Of a stretch of DNA of 64,000 nt, positions 40,142 through 48,316 are shown piece after piece. Numbering within the stretch: the stretch's first letter is position 1; each line of letters starts with the position of its first letter. Location of the stretch: contig NZ_JAESDH010000003.1 of assembly GCF_019249295.1 (NCBI RefSeq), positions 62,001 to 126,000 on the forward strand, read 5' to 3'. The notes beneath the pieces are model-generated. The model searched no databases. It saw only the letters and a program-made list of their open reading frames with translations, and was not told the origin of the DNA. The stretch comes from Alteromonas antoniana (lineage in GTDB: Bacteria; Pseudomonadota; Gammaproteobacteria; Enterobacterales; Alteromonadaceae). The position numbers and the translations under genes were made by a program.

Positions 40142-41611
40142 CTACGCGCTCATTGACAGGCTGTTGTTCGCCGGCTGTTGGCATAATTGAGGTAAATTGG
40201 CGCTAAAGAGCCTTTCTGCCAGAACAGGTGGAACTGCGTTCCCTACTCGTGCAACTTGCTTCGTTTTGCTGATTTTCTTTCCTTCGGTGTCATGCTCAAT
40301 TTGAAAGTCGGCAGGGAAACCCGAGGCGCTATAGAGTTCTCTGGGGAGTAACATCCGCATGTGAATATCTACCAATACCGCTCCATGGATTGTTATGTAC
40401 GGCTTGCGTTCAAGTGGGACCTGGCCACCGATTTCCTCTGACGCGTCTTCGAACATTCTCGCTATACACCACGCGTTGTAGCGCTCCTCATCGGTAAGAG
40501 CTATCCCTTTTACGACTGTAGTGTTTACCAAGGCATGGTGATCAACCGTCGTAATGGTGTCGAGTGGTGCGCTCAGTGGTAACCCAGCGCCGCTATAGTT
40601 CCCCCCATAGTGCTTAACAATGTTTGCCATGACTGCCCAGTCTCCCTGCGCACTCCAATTCTCTGACGCTTTTAGGGAAAGGTTGCACACACAATGCTTG
40701 ATACCACCAGCGACAAATGTACCAAACGGTTCACGAGCATCCTGAGATCTTGGGACCTGTCCGGGCCTTTCGCCATAGCCTCGCTGAACAACAAAGGGGG
40801 CACGATCTTCAATGACAAACCTTTTTATGCCTCTGACAATCCGCTTTAATGTGTTAAGTACAATGGGTCGAGGCCTGCCGAGTATGCTGGTTGTCGGTGC
40901 CTGCCAATCTATATGCCTGAAGCTTGCTTCATAGGGCAGCTTATTAACCCTTTCCACTTGTGCGGACTGATATGGTGCGTGCGTCGGGGTCGGCCACACA
41001 ATGGCTTTTCCATCGCAGCGAGCAACCAGAAACAATCGCTTTCTTTTTGTCGCAGCACCAAAATCAGCAGCTATTAGCACTTTGGTCTCGACACGGTAAC
41101 CATGCTTTTTCAAGGCATTGACGAACGACTGGAATGTTTGCCCAGCTCGCTGTTTGCAAGGCATTCCATCCTCTAACAGCGGTCCCCAGCTCTTAAACTC
41201 TTCGACGTTTTCCAGAAAAATGACGTCAGGTCGAGCCGTAGCGGCCCACCTAACAGCGACCCACGCTAGACCGCGGATCTCCTTTTTCTTGGGCTTGCCG
41301 TTTTTACATTTAGAAAAATGACGACAATCCGGAGAGAACCACGCTGCAGCGACATGCCGCCCCTGAGTAGCTTTCCGCGGGCAGATATCCCAAACGCTTT
41401 CGCAATAGTGAAAAGTTCCTGGATGATTTGCTTCATGCATAGCAATAGCATCAGTGTCATGGTTTATAGCTATATCGACACTGCGCCCCAGCGCATTGGC
41501 CATGCCCAGTGATGCGCCACCAGCTCCTGCAAAGTTATCTACGATAAGCGGTTGATCTAACAGTGCAGATGGCGAGTTTGCGGTGTCTTGATATTCAATT
41601 AGTGCTGACAT
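40142..41611 (-). CDS. C5-cytosine DNA methyltransferase (489 aa)
   Basis: Motif I is DNFAGAGGASLGM; motif IV is WFSPDCRHFSKC, the PDC-HFS variant of the PC loop; ENVEEFKSWG is motif VI; the end has QVARVGNAVPPV (motif X-like). Target recognition lies between about 250 and 400. It is the intact paralogue of the amber-interrupted enzyme at 6170-7588 and shows Lys where that gene has TAG. The target sequence cannot be predicted. Confidence 0.85.
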   Translation of the reverse strand: MSALIEYQDTANSPSALLDQPLIVDNFAGAGGASLGMANALGRSVDIAINHDTDAIAMHEANHPGTFHYCESVWDICPRKATQGRHVAAAWFSPDCRHFSKCKNGKPKKKEIRGLAWVAVRWAATARPDVIFLENVEEFKSWGPLLEDGMPCKQRAGQTFQSFVNALKKHGYRVETKVLIAADFGAATKRKRLFLVARCDGKAIVWPTPTHAPYQSAQVERVNKLPYEASFRHIDWQAPTTSILGRPRPIVLNTLKRIVRGIKRFVIEDRAPFVVQRGYGERPGQVPRSQDAREPFGTFVAGGIKHCVCNLSLKASENWSAQGDWAVMANIVKHYGGNYSGAGLPLSAPLDTITTVDHHALVNTTVVKGIALTDEERYNAWCIARMFEDASEEIGGQVPLERKPYITIHGAVLVDIHMRMLLPRELYSASGFPADFQIEHDTEGKKISKTKQVARVGNAVPPVLAERLFSANLPQLCQQPANNSLSMSA

Positions 41612-41620
41612 TGGAAGGCC

Positions 41621-41920
41621 TCAAAATGACAGTATTGCTGAGTCAGCACTTTGAGGGCCGGTACCAATAAAGCGAGAATGTAATCCACTTAACAGTTCAA
41701 GGCCGATTTCAGTAGGGTGATCAGAAAAATGCCCTCGGCTCATGAGGCGCTTGATATGGTGCTTATCGCCGTACATAGAATCCATATTGAATCCATCAGC
41801 ACCCCGACGCTCTGGTTTACCCACTGAGTAAAGACGGCCTTCCGAGTCGACGTAGATGTCCCAGTTGGCTGTTCCAACAAATGCTTTTTTCAGCTGACTC
41901 AAATCAAATTTAAACTTCAT
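41621..41920 (-). CDS. Hypothetical protein, first gene of the methyltransferase operon (99 aa)
   Basis: Begins MKFKFDLSQLKKAFVGTANW; mixed alpha/beta with a His/Arg-rich middle (GDKHHIKRLMSRGHF). No family recognised. It carries the divergent eighth copy of the conserved leader and an ATTGTACGTACAAT promoter that would control the whole operon. Confidence 0.55.
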   Translation of the reverse strand: MKFKFDLSQLKKAFVGTANWDIYVDSEGRLYSVGKPERRGADGFNMDSMYGDKHHIKRLMSRGHFSDHPTEIGLELLSGLHSRFIGTGPQSADSAILSF

Positions 41921-41927
41921 GACGATA

Positions 41928-42017
41928 TCCAGCCCCAGAAAAGTCGAGGCGCACCTTTATTTCAACTCAATATATTGTACGTACAATCTTGCGTCAAGCT
42001 TTTTATGCAAATAAAAT
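41928..42017. promoter_or_regulatory. Overlapping divergent promoters with both operator types; leader copy 8
   Basis: Minus strand: TTGACG (41992-41997), 17-base spacer holding ATTGTACGTACAAT (41974-41987), TATATT (41969-41974), then a leader (41928-41952) GCGCCTCG...CTGGGGCTGGA, in which the hairpin closing pair is G-C instead of A-U. Plus strand: TTGCGT (41989-41994), 17-base spacer with TTATGCAAAT (42002-42011), TAAAAT (42012-42017). The two -35 elements overlap, so only one promoter can fire at a time. Confidence 0.75.
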
Positions 42018-42043
42018 ATATTTATTGCACAAAGGAGATAACA

Positions 42044-42409
42044 TTGAAGTGTTTAATTCTATACATGTTGATCAACGTATTTTTCGCTTTCCAAGTCAGC
42101 GCAAGCGATAGAAACAATGACGGTTATAGAGAGCAATCGCTGAAGCAATATGCCCTCTTGTTACAGGAGGTGCTTGACGCCAATATTTCCAAAAAGGAAG
42201 TCAGGGCAAAGCTCGCTGCCGGTTTCGCAAATTCAGCAGTCTGCTTGGCTCAACATTTTGACGCTGCAGAAGTTGGTGTGCATATAAGAGCTGTGGAAGC
42301 AGAGGTGCTGAATACACCCGATAAAAGACGCAAGCGTAAGCGTTATGATGAGCTTCGAAGTGGTAGCGTCGTGCGCCTGCCCACGATGTGTAAATTTTCT
42401 GGGAAGTGA
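42044..42409 (+). CDS. Exported hypothetical protein (121 aa)
   Basis: A TTG at 42044 follows a strong AAAGGAGATAACA site and gives a signal peptide, MKCLILYMLINVFFAFQVSA. The mature protein is short, helical and basic at the C-terminus, with two cysteines. Divergent from the methyltransferase operon. Function unknown. Confidence 0.55.
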   Translation: MKCLILYMLINVFFAFQVSASDRNNDGYREQSLKQYALLLQEVLDANISKKEVRAKLAAGFANSAVCLAQHFDAAEVGVHIRAVEAEVLNTPDKRRKRKRYDELRSGSVVRLPTMCKFSGK

Positions 42410-42489
42410 TTTGAGACGCACCTAAAATGGTATTATTGACCAGGTGAGACCAACTGACTTAGGAAAGGCAATTGGCCCTTAGGTATTAA

Positions 42490-42756
42490 TTAACTTATCC
42501 AAATGCCGTTGATAGGTGGGCGCAAGTAGTTGGGGGTTCCTGGAATAGGTGACATCTCATTCGCCCAGCTTATTATCTTCGGTTTGAGTTTGCTGATATC
42601 AACATCCTCGATCACCGTGCTTTCTTTATGAACCAAGCACTTTGTGCACCCTTCCTTGCTTATTTCTTCGAGAAGGTAGTATTCATAAAGATCATTGGTG
42701 ATGAAGTGATTATGGACCGCTATCTCTCCGACAAATGGAATCAAGGCTCGCAGCAT
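42490..42756 (-). CDS. Hypothetical small protein (88 aa)
   Basis: Begins MLRALIPFVGEIAVHNHFIT; includes a CTKCLVHKES segment that could bind metal. Start overlaps the stop of the upstream gene (TAATG), so the two are co-translated. No family recognised. Confidence 0.5.
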   Translation of the reverse strand: MLRALIPFVGEIAVHNHFITNDLYEYYLLEEISKEGCTKCLVHKESTVIEDVDISKLKPKIISWANEMSPIPGTPNYLRPPINGIWIS

Positions 42757-43274
42757 TACAAACCTCCTTTATGAAAATCGGTCATGGCCACAATAGCTTT
42801 TCGTTGACTAAGTCCGTAACTTTTCAACGCTCGCAAGCACTCAAAGGCCTCTGCCGTGATTTTGCAATCCAGATATTTGGTTCGCTCATCACAGTCAGTT
42901 AGGCTCTGAACATATTCGATGAAGTCACGATTCTCGGTAGTGTTCACAATAAAATCACTCACAGCCCTTCCCCATGGACCGCCTGGACTTCCCACACAAC
43001 AATCAAATTCATCACGCTGTCGTGCTGTGAGCCGGATATCTATGCTTTTTGAAAGTGGGGCCTGAAGCAAAAACGTTTCCGTCACTTCATCCAGGTCAGG
43101 ATCTTCTACTTCAAGCATATAAGTAGCTCCCTTGTAAGAAGAAATTTTCTGAATAGGGCGGGAGCTGAGTGCGCCGTCGTTAGCAGCTTCAATGCCAATG
43201 GCGACTCCCTCTAACTGAATCAAGTTGTCACCAAAGTATGCTGTGCCAGATTGTATTGTCACTGGTGAATTCAT
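42756..43274 (-). CDS. Hypothetical protein with conserved leader (172 aa)
   Basis: The ATG at 43274 is placed by leader copy C. A beta-rich N-terminal half is followed by RQRDEFDCCVGSPGGPWG and helices with further Cys. No recognised domain. First of a two-gene operon under an ATTGTACGTTCAAT-type operator. Confidence 0.55.
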   Translation of the reverse strand: MNSPVTIQSGTAYFGDNLIQLEGVAIGIEAANDGALSSRPIQKISSYKGATYMLEVEDPDLDEVTETFLLQAPLSKSIDIRLTARQRDEFDCCVGSPGGPWGRAVSDFIVNTTENRDFIEYVQSLTDCDERTKYLDCKITAEAFECLRALKSYGLSQRKAIVAMTDFHKGGL

Positions 43275-43281
43275 TTGTCGT

Positions 43282-43364
43282 TCCAACCCCTGTAAGACCG
43301 AGGTGCATCATGTAGTAAACCCACTATATTGTACGTTCAATCTTTTTTCAATAAAATTTTGCAA
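43282..43364 (-). promoter_or_regulatory. Promoter, operator and conserved leader (copy C)
   Basis: Minus strand TTGAAA, 17-base spacer containing ATTGAACGTACAAT (43328-43341, one mismatch to the palindrome), TATAGT; then the leader at 43282-43307 (GCACCTCGG...CAGGGGTTGGA). ACCTC can pair with GGGGT. Confidence 0.7.
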
Positions 43365-43382
43365 CGCCCATAAAAGAGAAAA

Positions 43383-43406
43383 CCCCACAAGCGCGAGCCG
43401 GTGGGG
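43383..43406 (-). terminator. Minus-strand terminator
   Basis: On the minus strand CCCCAC and GTGGGG close a 12-base loop and are followed by TTTTCTCTTTT. The upstream minus gene ends at 43711, about 300 bases away; the stretch between (43407-43710) holds only TTATGCATAA at 43539-43548 and no supportable gene. Confidence 0.55.
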
Positions 43407-43710
43407 GGAATCAGAAGAATGATTTTTGTTTGTTTTGCCAAAGCCCAGAGGTTTTGACTGGCCGTTGTTCAGGCGACCGAGTGCAATTATAAATAAAAAT
43501 GAAGATGTGTCAAACCTCAGTAAATCAAAAAGTATTAATTATGCATAACCAATCGCTGATATTGAACGCGTGAAACTTGAATAAATAATATTTTTTATAA
43601 ATAACATAAGGTTAGATGGATACTCACCATATAAACCAAAATTATAAAAGATATGAGAATTTATACTTTGGTCTAAGTGACTGTACTGAAGTTGCTGTTT
43701 GGCGGCCATG

Positions 43711-44478
43711 TCAGTGAGGCGATGAACACTTCGCCAGCATCTTGTCCACCTCTCGCTCTTCAGATTTAAAATATGACAAGCCATACTTTTTCATAATTCC
43801 ATCGAAGTCCCTTATGTAATTACACCTATAGGCAAGATTTGGAGGGAGAAATTCAGTCAGGCCTTGTGCACCTTTGGATTGATTGATGTTGTCTTCGGTG
43901 ATTCGCAGGTTGTCTTCGTCATTCGCAAACGCCATTTTTTTCGCAGAAGGCCAGCTCCATGCACCTCGAACATGTGCGTAAGCCAGAGGTACCACGTGAT
44001 CGATATCGACATCTGATGCCAGAGAAAAGGTTTTGGAGGTCATGGCTCCGTACCAAGAACCGGTTTTGACAGTACACTTGCTTGCATTGGTGAATGTCAC
44101 TGGTTCTAAAGACTGCGCGATAAGGAGCTCGTGCCTGGTGTTTTGACAGTCTCCATCCGTATCTATCCAATGCTCATATAAGTCACGGTCATAAATTTTC
44201 GAATAGCCTCGCCCCTCCCTATTAGCTTCTTCAGTTGCTCTTGAAGCGAGTTCTATCTCGCGATGCTTATTGGCATAGGACTTGGGTAGCCGGCCTCCGC
44301 TACCTAAACACTCTTCAATAGACGGGAACGCCGTAAAGGACTTTGTTTTTTCGAAATATCTTGATGATTCATCATGACAAATCCCTGAGTTGGATTTTTT
44401 CACAACATCCGCCAAAGCATGTGAAGGGGATAGTGAAACATGAGCCATTATGAAGAGAAAGGTAACAGATTTGCGCAT
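43711..44478 (-). CDS. Secreted HNH nuclease, DUF1524/GmrSD-C type (255 aa)
   Basis: A signal peptide (MRKSVTFLFIMAHVSLSPSH, cleavage after ALA) is followed by a DUF1524-like nuclease core: DIDHVVPLAYAHVRGAWSW supplies the catalytic His, with NDEDNLRITEDNINQSKGAQ completing the HNH-like site. The protein has several cysteines, consistent with export. Secreted members are usually non-specific DNases. The Met at 44478 is chosen over 44559, because it starts the signal peptide. Confidence 0.75.
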   Translation of the reverse strand: MRKSVTFLFIMAHVSLSPSHALADVVKKSNSGICHDESSRYFEKTKSFTAFPSIEECLGSGGRLPKSYANKHREIELASRATEEANREGRGYSKIYDRDLYEHWIDTDGDCQNTRHELLIAQSLEPVTFTNASKCTVKTGSWYGAMTSKTFSLASDVDIDHVVPLAYAHVRGAWSWPSAKKMAFANDEDNLRITEDNINQSKGAQGLTEFLPPNLAYRCNYIRDFDGIMKKYGLSYFKSEEREVDKMLAKCSSPH

Positions 44479-44641
44479 GGGAGAGTCAAATAGCCAGAAG
44501 GTTGAGTTAGCCGCCTCATTGCCTTCCAAGCTAAAGAGGCGGCGGCAGGCCACAAGCATAAAAGACCTGAATCACCACTTTACTTTTAGATCAATATAAA
44601 TGCAATATGCATAACATGATTTATCTTGTTAATAACGGTTA

Positions 44642-44854
44642 ATGATAACAATAAGGCACAACGGCGAAAAGATCCCCACTACTTGTGGTGAGTTGATCAA
44701 TACTCTCCAAGCTGACTTTCGAGGTCAGCACATCTCTGTAATCAGAACTTTGAACTCGGGGCTGTCCTCTCCTATTTTCTTGTCAGTCTCAAAGACAGGA
44801 GAAATCACGGACACTTATCAAGGCATCCCCTTCTCCCTGGAACAAATTAAATGA
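44642..44854 (+). CDS. Hypothetical small protein (70 aa)
   Basis: Begins MITIRHNGEKIPTTCGELIN; beta-rich, no signal peptide. ATATGCATAA (44605-44614) is about 30 bases before the start, but no strong ribosome-binding site is seen. Function unknown. Confidence 0.45.
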   Translation: MITIRHNGEKIPTTCGELINTLQADFRGQHISVIRTLNSGLSSPIFLSVSKTGEITDTYQGIPFSLEQIK

Positions 44855-44896
44855 ACTTCGCCTTACCGAAAAGCGATAACCATCATTGGAGCTAAA

Positions 44897-45121
44897 ATGA
44901 TAAACAAAAAAATGATTGTTAACCTCTTAATCTACTCTTTGCTTTTGCTTTTTGCCGGCACTTGCTTATATGGCTGGCTCTCTGGCAACAGCAGTACGAT
45001 ATCTACCTTATTATCTTTATGTGTTGCAGCAGCCGGTGTGATCCTGTGGAGGGTGATGACGAACACTAAAACCGAAAGTGAGTCACCTGAAACTTTTAGC
45101 TTATCCGACTCTAATCGATAA
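44897..45121 (+). CDS. Small two-helix membrane protein (74 aa)
   Basis: Two hydrophobic segments (MIVNLLIYSLLLLFAGTCLY and STLLSLCVAAAGVILWRV) are separated by a short loop; the charged Ser/Thr/Glu-rich tail is cytoplasmic or periplasmic. GGAGCTAAA precedes the ATG. Function unknown. Confidence 0.55.
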   Translation: MINKKMIVNLLIYSLLLLFAGTCLYGWLSGNSSTISTLLSLCVAAAGVILWRVMTNTKTESESPETFSLSDSNR

Positions 45122-45127
45122 AAAAAA

Positions 45128-45144
45128 GCCGCACATAGTGCGGC
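45128..45144. terminator. Hairpin with flanking A/T tract
   Basis: GCCGCAC-ATA-GTGCGGC forms a 7-bp stem with, on the minus strand, seven T after it; it also follows the plus gene directly. Probably terminates both directions. The rest of the gap to 45286 holds an inverted repeat ATTGAGT (45198)/ACTCAAT (45217) and nothing else recognised. Confidence 0.7.
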
Positions 45145-45286
45145 ATGAAGTGGTTGGTAACATCCAGCTGTCCAGCGCCGGAGATACGCCTTGCTTTATT
45201 GAGTAAGGTCTCGCTAACTCAATGAATCAAATAGTAGATGTATATCATTAGCCTGTCAATGCACAACATATAATTTTTATGCAGTA

Positions 45287-46186
45287 TTATTTAAATCTTT
45301 CCCGGCTTGTTATGTATTCTTTAGCTACCATGTTGGAGGCACTGGAATAAAGTTCACACAGAAAATCCAGTTCCTCTTGCTCATCTTCTCCCGGTACAGA
45401 TTTATACCAGTGTTTGGCGAAGTAGGAGGTTTCGCCATTATAATCGAACGAGTATCCGCTCGCTTTTAGAACATCTTTCACCTCAAAAGGCGCACCTATG
45501 GCTCGGATAGTCACAGTTGAGGTGCGGATACCATTTAACAAGCGTCGCAGTGCGTCAGGGTTGATATGAAGAAGCCATGCTAACGCCAAACAGTCCACTT
45601 CAGCTCTGTGAGCCGGGTAGAAAAAACCATGAGAACTCAAAAGGTATTCCAGCTTTTTGCTTCCAAACCCCAGAGCAGGCCAATCAACGTTAGCAATCGA
45701 GCATCCCCAGCGAAAATTACCCAACTCAGGAAAACGAGTTTCAAAGAATTTTCTGTCAAACGACGCGTTGTGCGCGACGATGATCGGATCACCTTCGAAC
45801 CAGGTAGTCACCATCTCCTCGTCAAAAGACTGGCCATCTAACATGTCATTCGTAATTCCGGTAATCTCGGTAATATTTTCCCCGATAGGTTGGCGAGGCT
45901 GCTCAAACATACTAATAGAATCAGTGATTTCTATCAGACAGTTTTGGGATGGGCTGAATCTAACTTTTACCATTCCGAGTTCTATTGGATCGTTCTCGTG
46001 TTCATTGAGGCCATCAGTTTCTAGATCAAGGATAACAAGCTCCTCCTCATCCCCAACATCTTCGGCAAGTCTAATTGGCAACTGAGAAGCCTGCTTAACA
46101 AGAGGAACTATTTCTATCAATTTGAAATGTTCTGGCGCACTAATAATTTCTGCGATTCGGTTTACTGGAAATTCATTCTTGAGCAT
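45287..46186 (-). CDS. DnaQ-like 3'-5' exonuclease (DEDDh, 299 aa)
   Basis: Exo I is VILDLETDGLNE, Exo II IIVAHNASFDRKFFE and Exo III PAHRAEVDCLALAW, giving the full DEDDh set of acidic residues plus His. It resembles the proofreading/epsilon superfamily and RNase T-like enzymes. The C-terminal ~110 residues are extra. It lies 12 bases behind the C5 methyltransferase at 46199 in the same operon, so a role in DNA processing is likely. Confidence 0.8.
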   Translation of the reverse strand: MLKNEFPVNRIAEIISAPEHFKLIEIVPLVKQASQLPIRLAEDVGDEEELVILDLETDGLNEHENDPIELGMVKVRFSPSQNCLIEITDSISMFEQPRQPIGENITEITGITNDMLDGQSFDEEMVTTWFEGDPIIVAHNASFDRKFFETRFPELGNFRWGCSIANVDWPALGFGSKKLEYLLSSHGFFYPAHRAEVDCLALAWLLHINPDALRRLLNGIRTSTVTIRAIGAPFEVKDVLKASGYSFDYNGETSYFAKHWYKSVPGEDEQEELDFLCELYSSASNMVAKEYITSRERFK

Positions 46187-46198
46187 TGTGTTCTCTCT

Positions 46199-47611
46199 TT
46201 ATGCAATCAGTTTTAAGAAGTCGTCGTCATCAAAGGTAGATGTAGACTCTTGATTATGTTGACTGGAAACCCAGTCTCCGAGGTGTTTACCAAGTGCCAG
46301 CCACGGGCGAGGCGCAACACTATTCCCCAGTATTTGATGGGCTACTTTTGAACTTCCTCTGGCATTAACGAGGCAGTGTTTTCCATTCGCTACAGAAACA
46401 ATGGCTTCTTTCGTCGCCCCGTCTACTCTGCGTATGTTTGCATGCTCTGATGGCTCAAACATACGATACAAGTTTGGCTCTGTTGGGTGTGGAAGGAAAC
46501 TGGAGTCTGGTTGTGCTTTTGCGTAATTTGCACCAAACGTTTTCAACGTCGTATCACCTGCCTCTGCGACAAAGAATCCATGACCTTGCGTTTTCTTGGA
46601 GGCATGTTTTCTCAGGTATGCGTAATCCCGCCACTTTGGAGAGTCTTCCGGCATATACTCAACGACATCGCTGACAGTGCGAGTTGCTGATAACGTAGGT
46701 TGCATCAAATGTAGATTGATGGGCGTAAACCCGCTGGAATACCACACTTTGGCAAGCCTCTTTCTGGGCTCAAAATCACCGTGATCAGTACCCTTCAGGG
46801 TTGTGGATTCTGAGCTGTACCCAGTAGCATGCAATACAGCGTCAATGATGTGCATGGTTTCAGAATCCTGCATGAATGGTGAGTTTTCCAAAACGATCAC
46901 ACTTGGGTTTGACCGGTTTATCACTTCAAGCACTCTGACAAACAATGCGCCAGCTTGTGGGTGTCGGGTGTCACGCTTATCGGGATTGGATTGCATTGCC
47001 GAGAAACCTACGCACGGGTAACCCATTATCAGCATGTCCAGATCCGGTACCTGCTCCATATTCATAGTCAGCAAATCTTCATTTACGAGGAGGGCATCTG
47101 CAGTGCAGTGTTCCCATGCATGTTGATTAGTTGCATGAATGTCAGCGGTAACCCTGTCATATTCATTGGCGAAGGCTAGAGCTGCCATAACCCCTGCAGC
47201 TTGAAGCCCCTTTGAAATTTGGGCTCCCAAATGACCAAAACCTGCGAACAGCTCGCCAATTCGCCATGTCTTTTTTGGATTGGCTATTACTTTTTCACGA
47301 GAACGTATTTTTTCTTCGTTGTGTGAAGCTCGGATCCTTACGCCATTTGTAAGATAAGCAACGCTTACCTCTGACACATCAGGAAAAGTATTCCCCAGCT
47401 GCTGAGTTTCAAGGTCAATCAGAGATTTACCGTTGTCCACCACTACCCGTTTTCCGTGGGGGTTAACGATAATATCCACGTAGTTGTCAAAATAGATGAC
47501 GTCATAGCGCATGCCCGGTACCAAACCAGAACGAGTTAATGCGTTATTATTCATCCAAACCCGCTTGCCCTTGCCGGTTTCCGATAGCTTTAACGTTTCC
47601 GAGACATTCAT
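46199..47611 (-). CDS. C5-cytosine DNA methyltransferase, canonical type (470 aa)
   Basis: Motif I is GELFAGFGHLGAQ, motif IV is MGYPCVGFSAMQ with the catalytic Cys, motif VI VLENSPFM, and the end has SKVAHQILGNSVAPRP (motif X). About 120 extra N-terminal residues form a separate beta-rich domain (VWMNNNALTRSGLVPGMRYD). The ATG at 47611 follows leader copy D. It is unrelated in subfamily to the PDC-type enzymes at 6170 and 40142. Confidence 0.85.
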   Translation of the reverse strand: MNVSETLKLSETGKGKRVWMNNNALTRSGLVPGMRYDVIYFDNYVDIIVNPHGKRVVVDNGKSLIDLETQQLGNTFPDVSEVSVAYLTNGVRIRASHNEEKIRSREKVIANPKKTWRIGELFAGFGHLGAQISKGLQAAGVMAALAFANEYDRVTADIHATNQHAWEHCTADALLVNEDLLTMNMEQVPDLDMLIMGYPCVGFSAMQSNPDKRDTRHPQAGALFVRVLEVINRSNPSVIVLENSPFMQDSETMHIIDAVLHATGYSSESTTLKGTDHGDFEPRKRLAKVWYSSGFTPINLHLMQPTLSATRTVSDVVEYMPEDSPKWRDYAYLRKHASKKTQGHGFFVAEAGDTTLKTFGANYAKAQPDSSFLPHPTEPNLYRMFEPSEHANIRRVDGATKEAIVSVANGKHCLVNARGSSKVAHQILGNSVAPRPWLALGKHLGDWVSSQHNQESTSTFDDDDFLKLIA

Positions 47612-47617
47612 GATAAA

Positions 47618-47665
47618 TCCAACCCCTGATGAGACCCGAGGTGCGGCACACATTGTTCGTACAAT
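47618..47665 (-). promoter_or_regulatory. Operator and conserved leader (copy D)
   Basis: ATTGTTCGTACAAT (47652-47665, one mismatch) lies only five bases from the leader GCACCTCGGGTCTCATCAGG/GGTTGGA (47618-47647), closer than in other copies. A promoter is less clear; TTATGCATAA (47709-47718) is also upstream. Confidence 0.6.
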
Positions 47666-47708
47666 CTAGTATACGCAACTCGCACTGAAAGTAAACAAAA
47701 AATATACT

Positions 47709-48053
47709 TTATGCATAATTATTGGAGAGTAATGAGGTAAGGCTGGACATTTCAGAGAGCGTTCTCTCGACAAAATCACCGAGTGAGTGTGAGCCTCCAT
47801 CTACAAGCATATTCGAGTTCCCAAGAACCTCTCTGAGCCTGTGTTGCTCGCGCTCAAGCTTATCTAAAAGTTCATCTTGTCGGCTATATGCCATGTCATA
47901 AGCATATTGCTCTGCTTCTGCAGAGGAGGAGAACTCATTCCAATACAACTCAACGTCTGCAACTAGCGGGACGAAGACTGGTTTTCCGCCCACGGGGTGT
48001 TCCTTTTTTTTGCTGCCGGTAACAATGTCCATCATCTCACCAAATATGCCCAT
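47709..48053 (-). CDS. Hypothetical protein (114 aa)
   Basis: The Met at 48053 (MGIFGEMMDIVTGSKKKEHP) is favoured, because a TATGCACAA site lies about 17 bases before it; starts at 48095 or 48071 are possible. The protein is acidic with a long coiled-coil-like helix (RQDELLDKLEREQHRLREVL). Its stop codon lies within a TTATGCATAA site. Function unknown. Confidence 0.5.
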   Translation of the reverse strand: MGIFGEMMDIVTGSKKKEHPVGGKPVFVPLVADVELYWNEFSSSAEAEQYAYDMAYSRQDELLDKLEREQHRLREVLGNSNMLVDGGSHSLGDFVERTLSEMSSLTSLLSNNYA

Positions 48054-48195
48054 AACTAATTCATTGTGCATACTACATTTATTTTGCGTCTTCATAAATT
48101 AATGAAGGTTAAATAATCGAATTTTCTCAAATATTGCTTGACGGGTACCAAAAACCCACAAGATGCGCTGATTTAACTCACATATACACAGAACA

Positions 48196-48308
48196 ATCCA
48201 CAAAAAATGTGGATAACTAAATAATTGATAAATTATGTTGACAAAAGATTGTACGTACAATTACAGTATATACATCTTAACAGCGCACCTCGGCACACAG
48301 GGGTTGGA
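48196..48308 (+). promoter_or_regulatory. DnaA-box-like hairpin, promoter, operator and leader (copy E)
   Basis: ATCCACA-AAAAA-TGTGGAT (48196-48214) is a perfect 7-bp inverted repeat that includes TGTGGATAA, a DnaA-box match. TTGACA (48238-48243) follows, then the operator ATTGTACGTACAAT (48248-48261), A/T-rich TATATACATCTTAAC and the leader GCGCACCTCGGCACACAGGG plus GTTGGA (48283-48308). Confidence 0.7.
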
Positions 48309-48316
48309 GAAAACAA

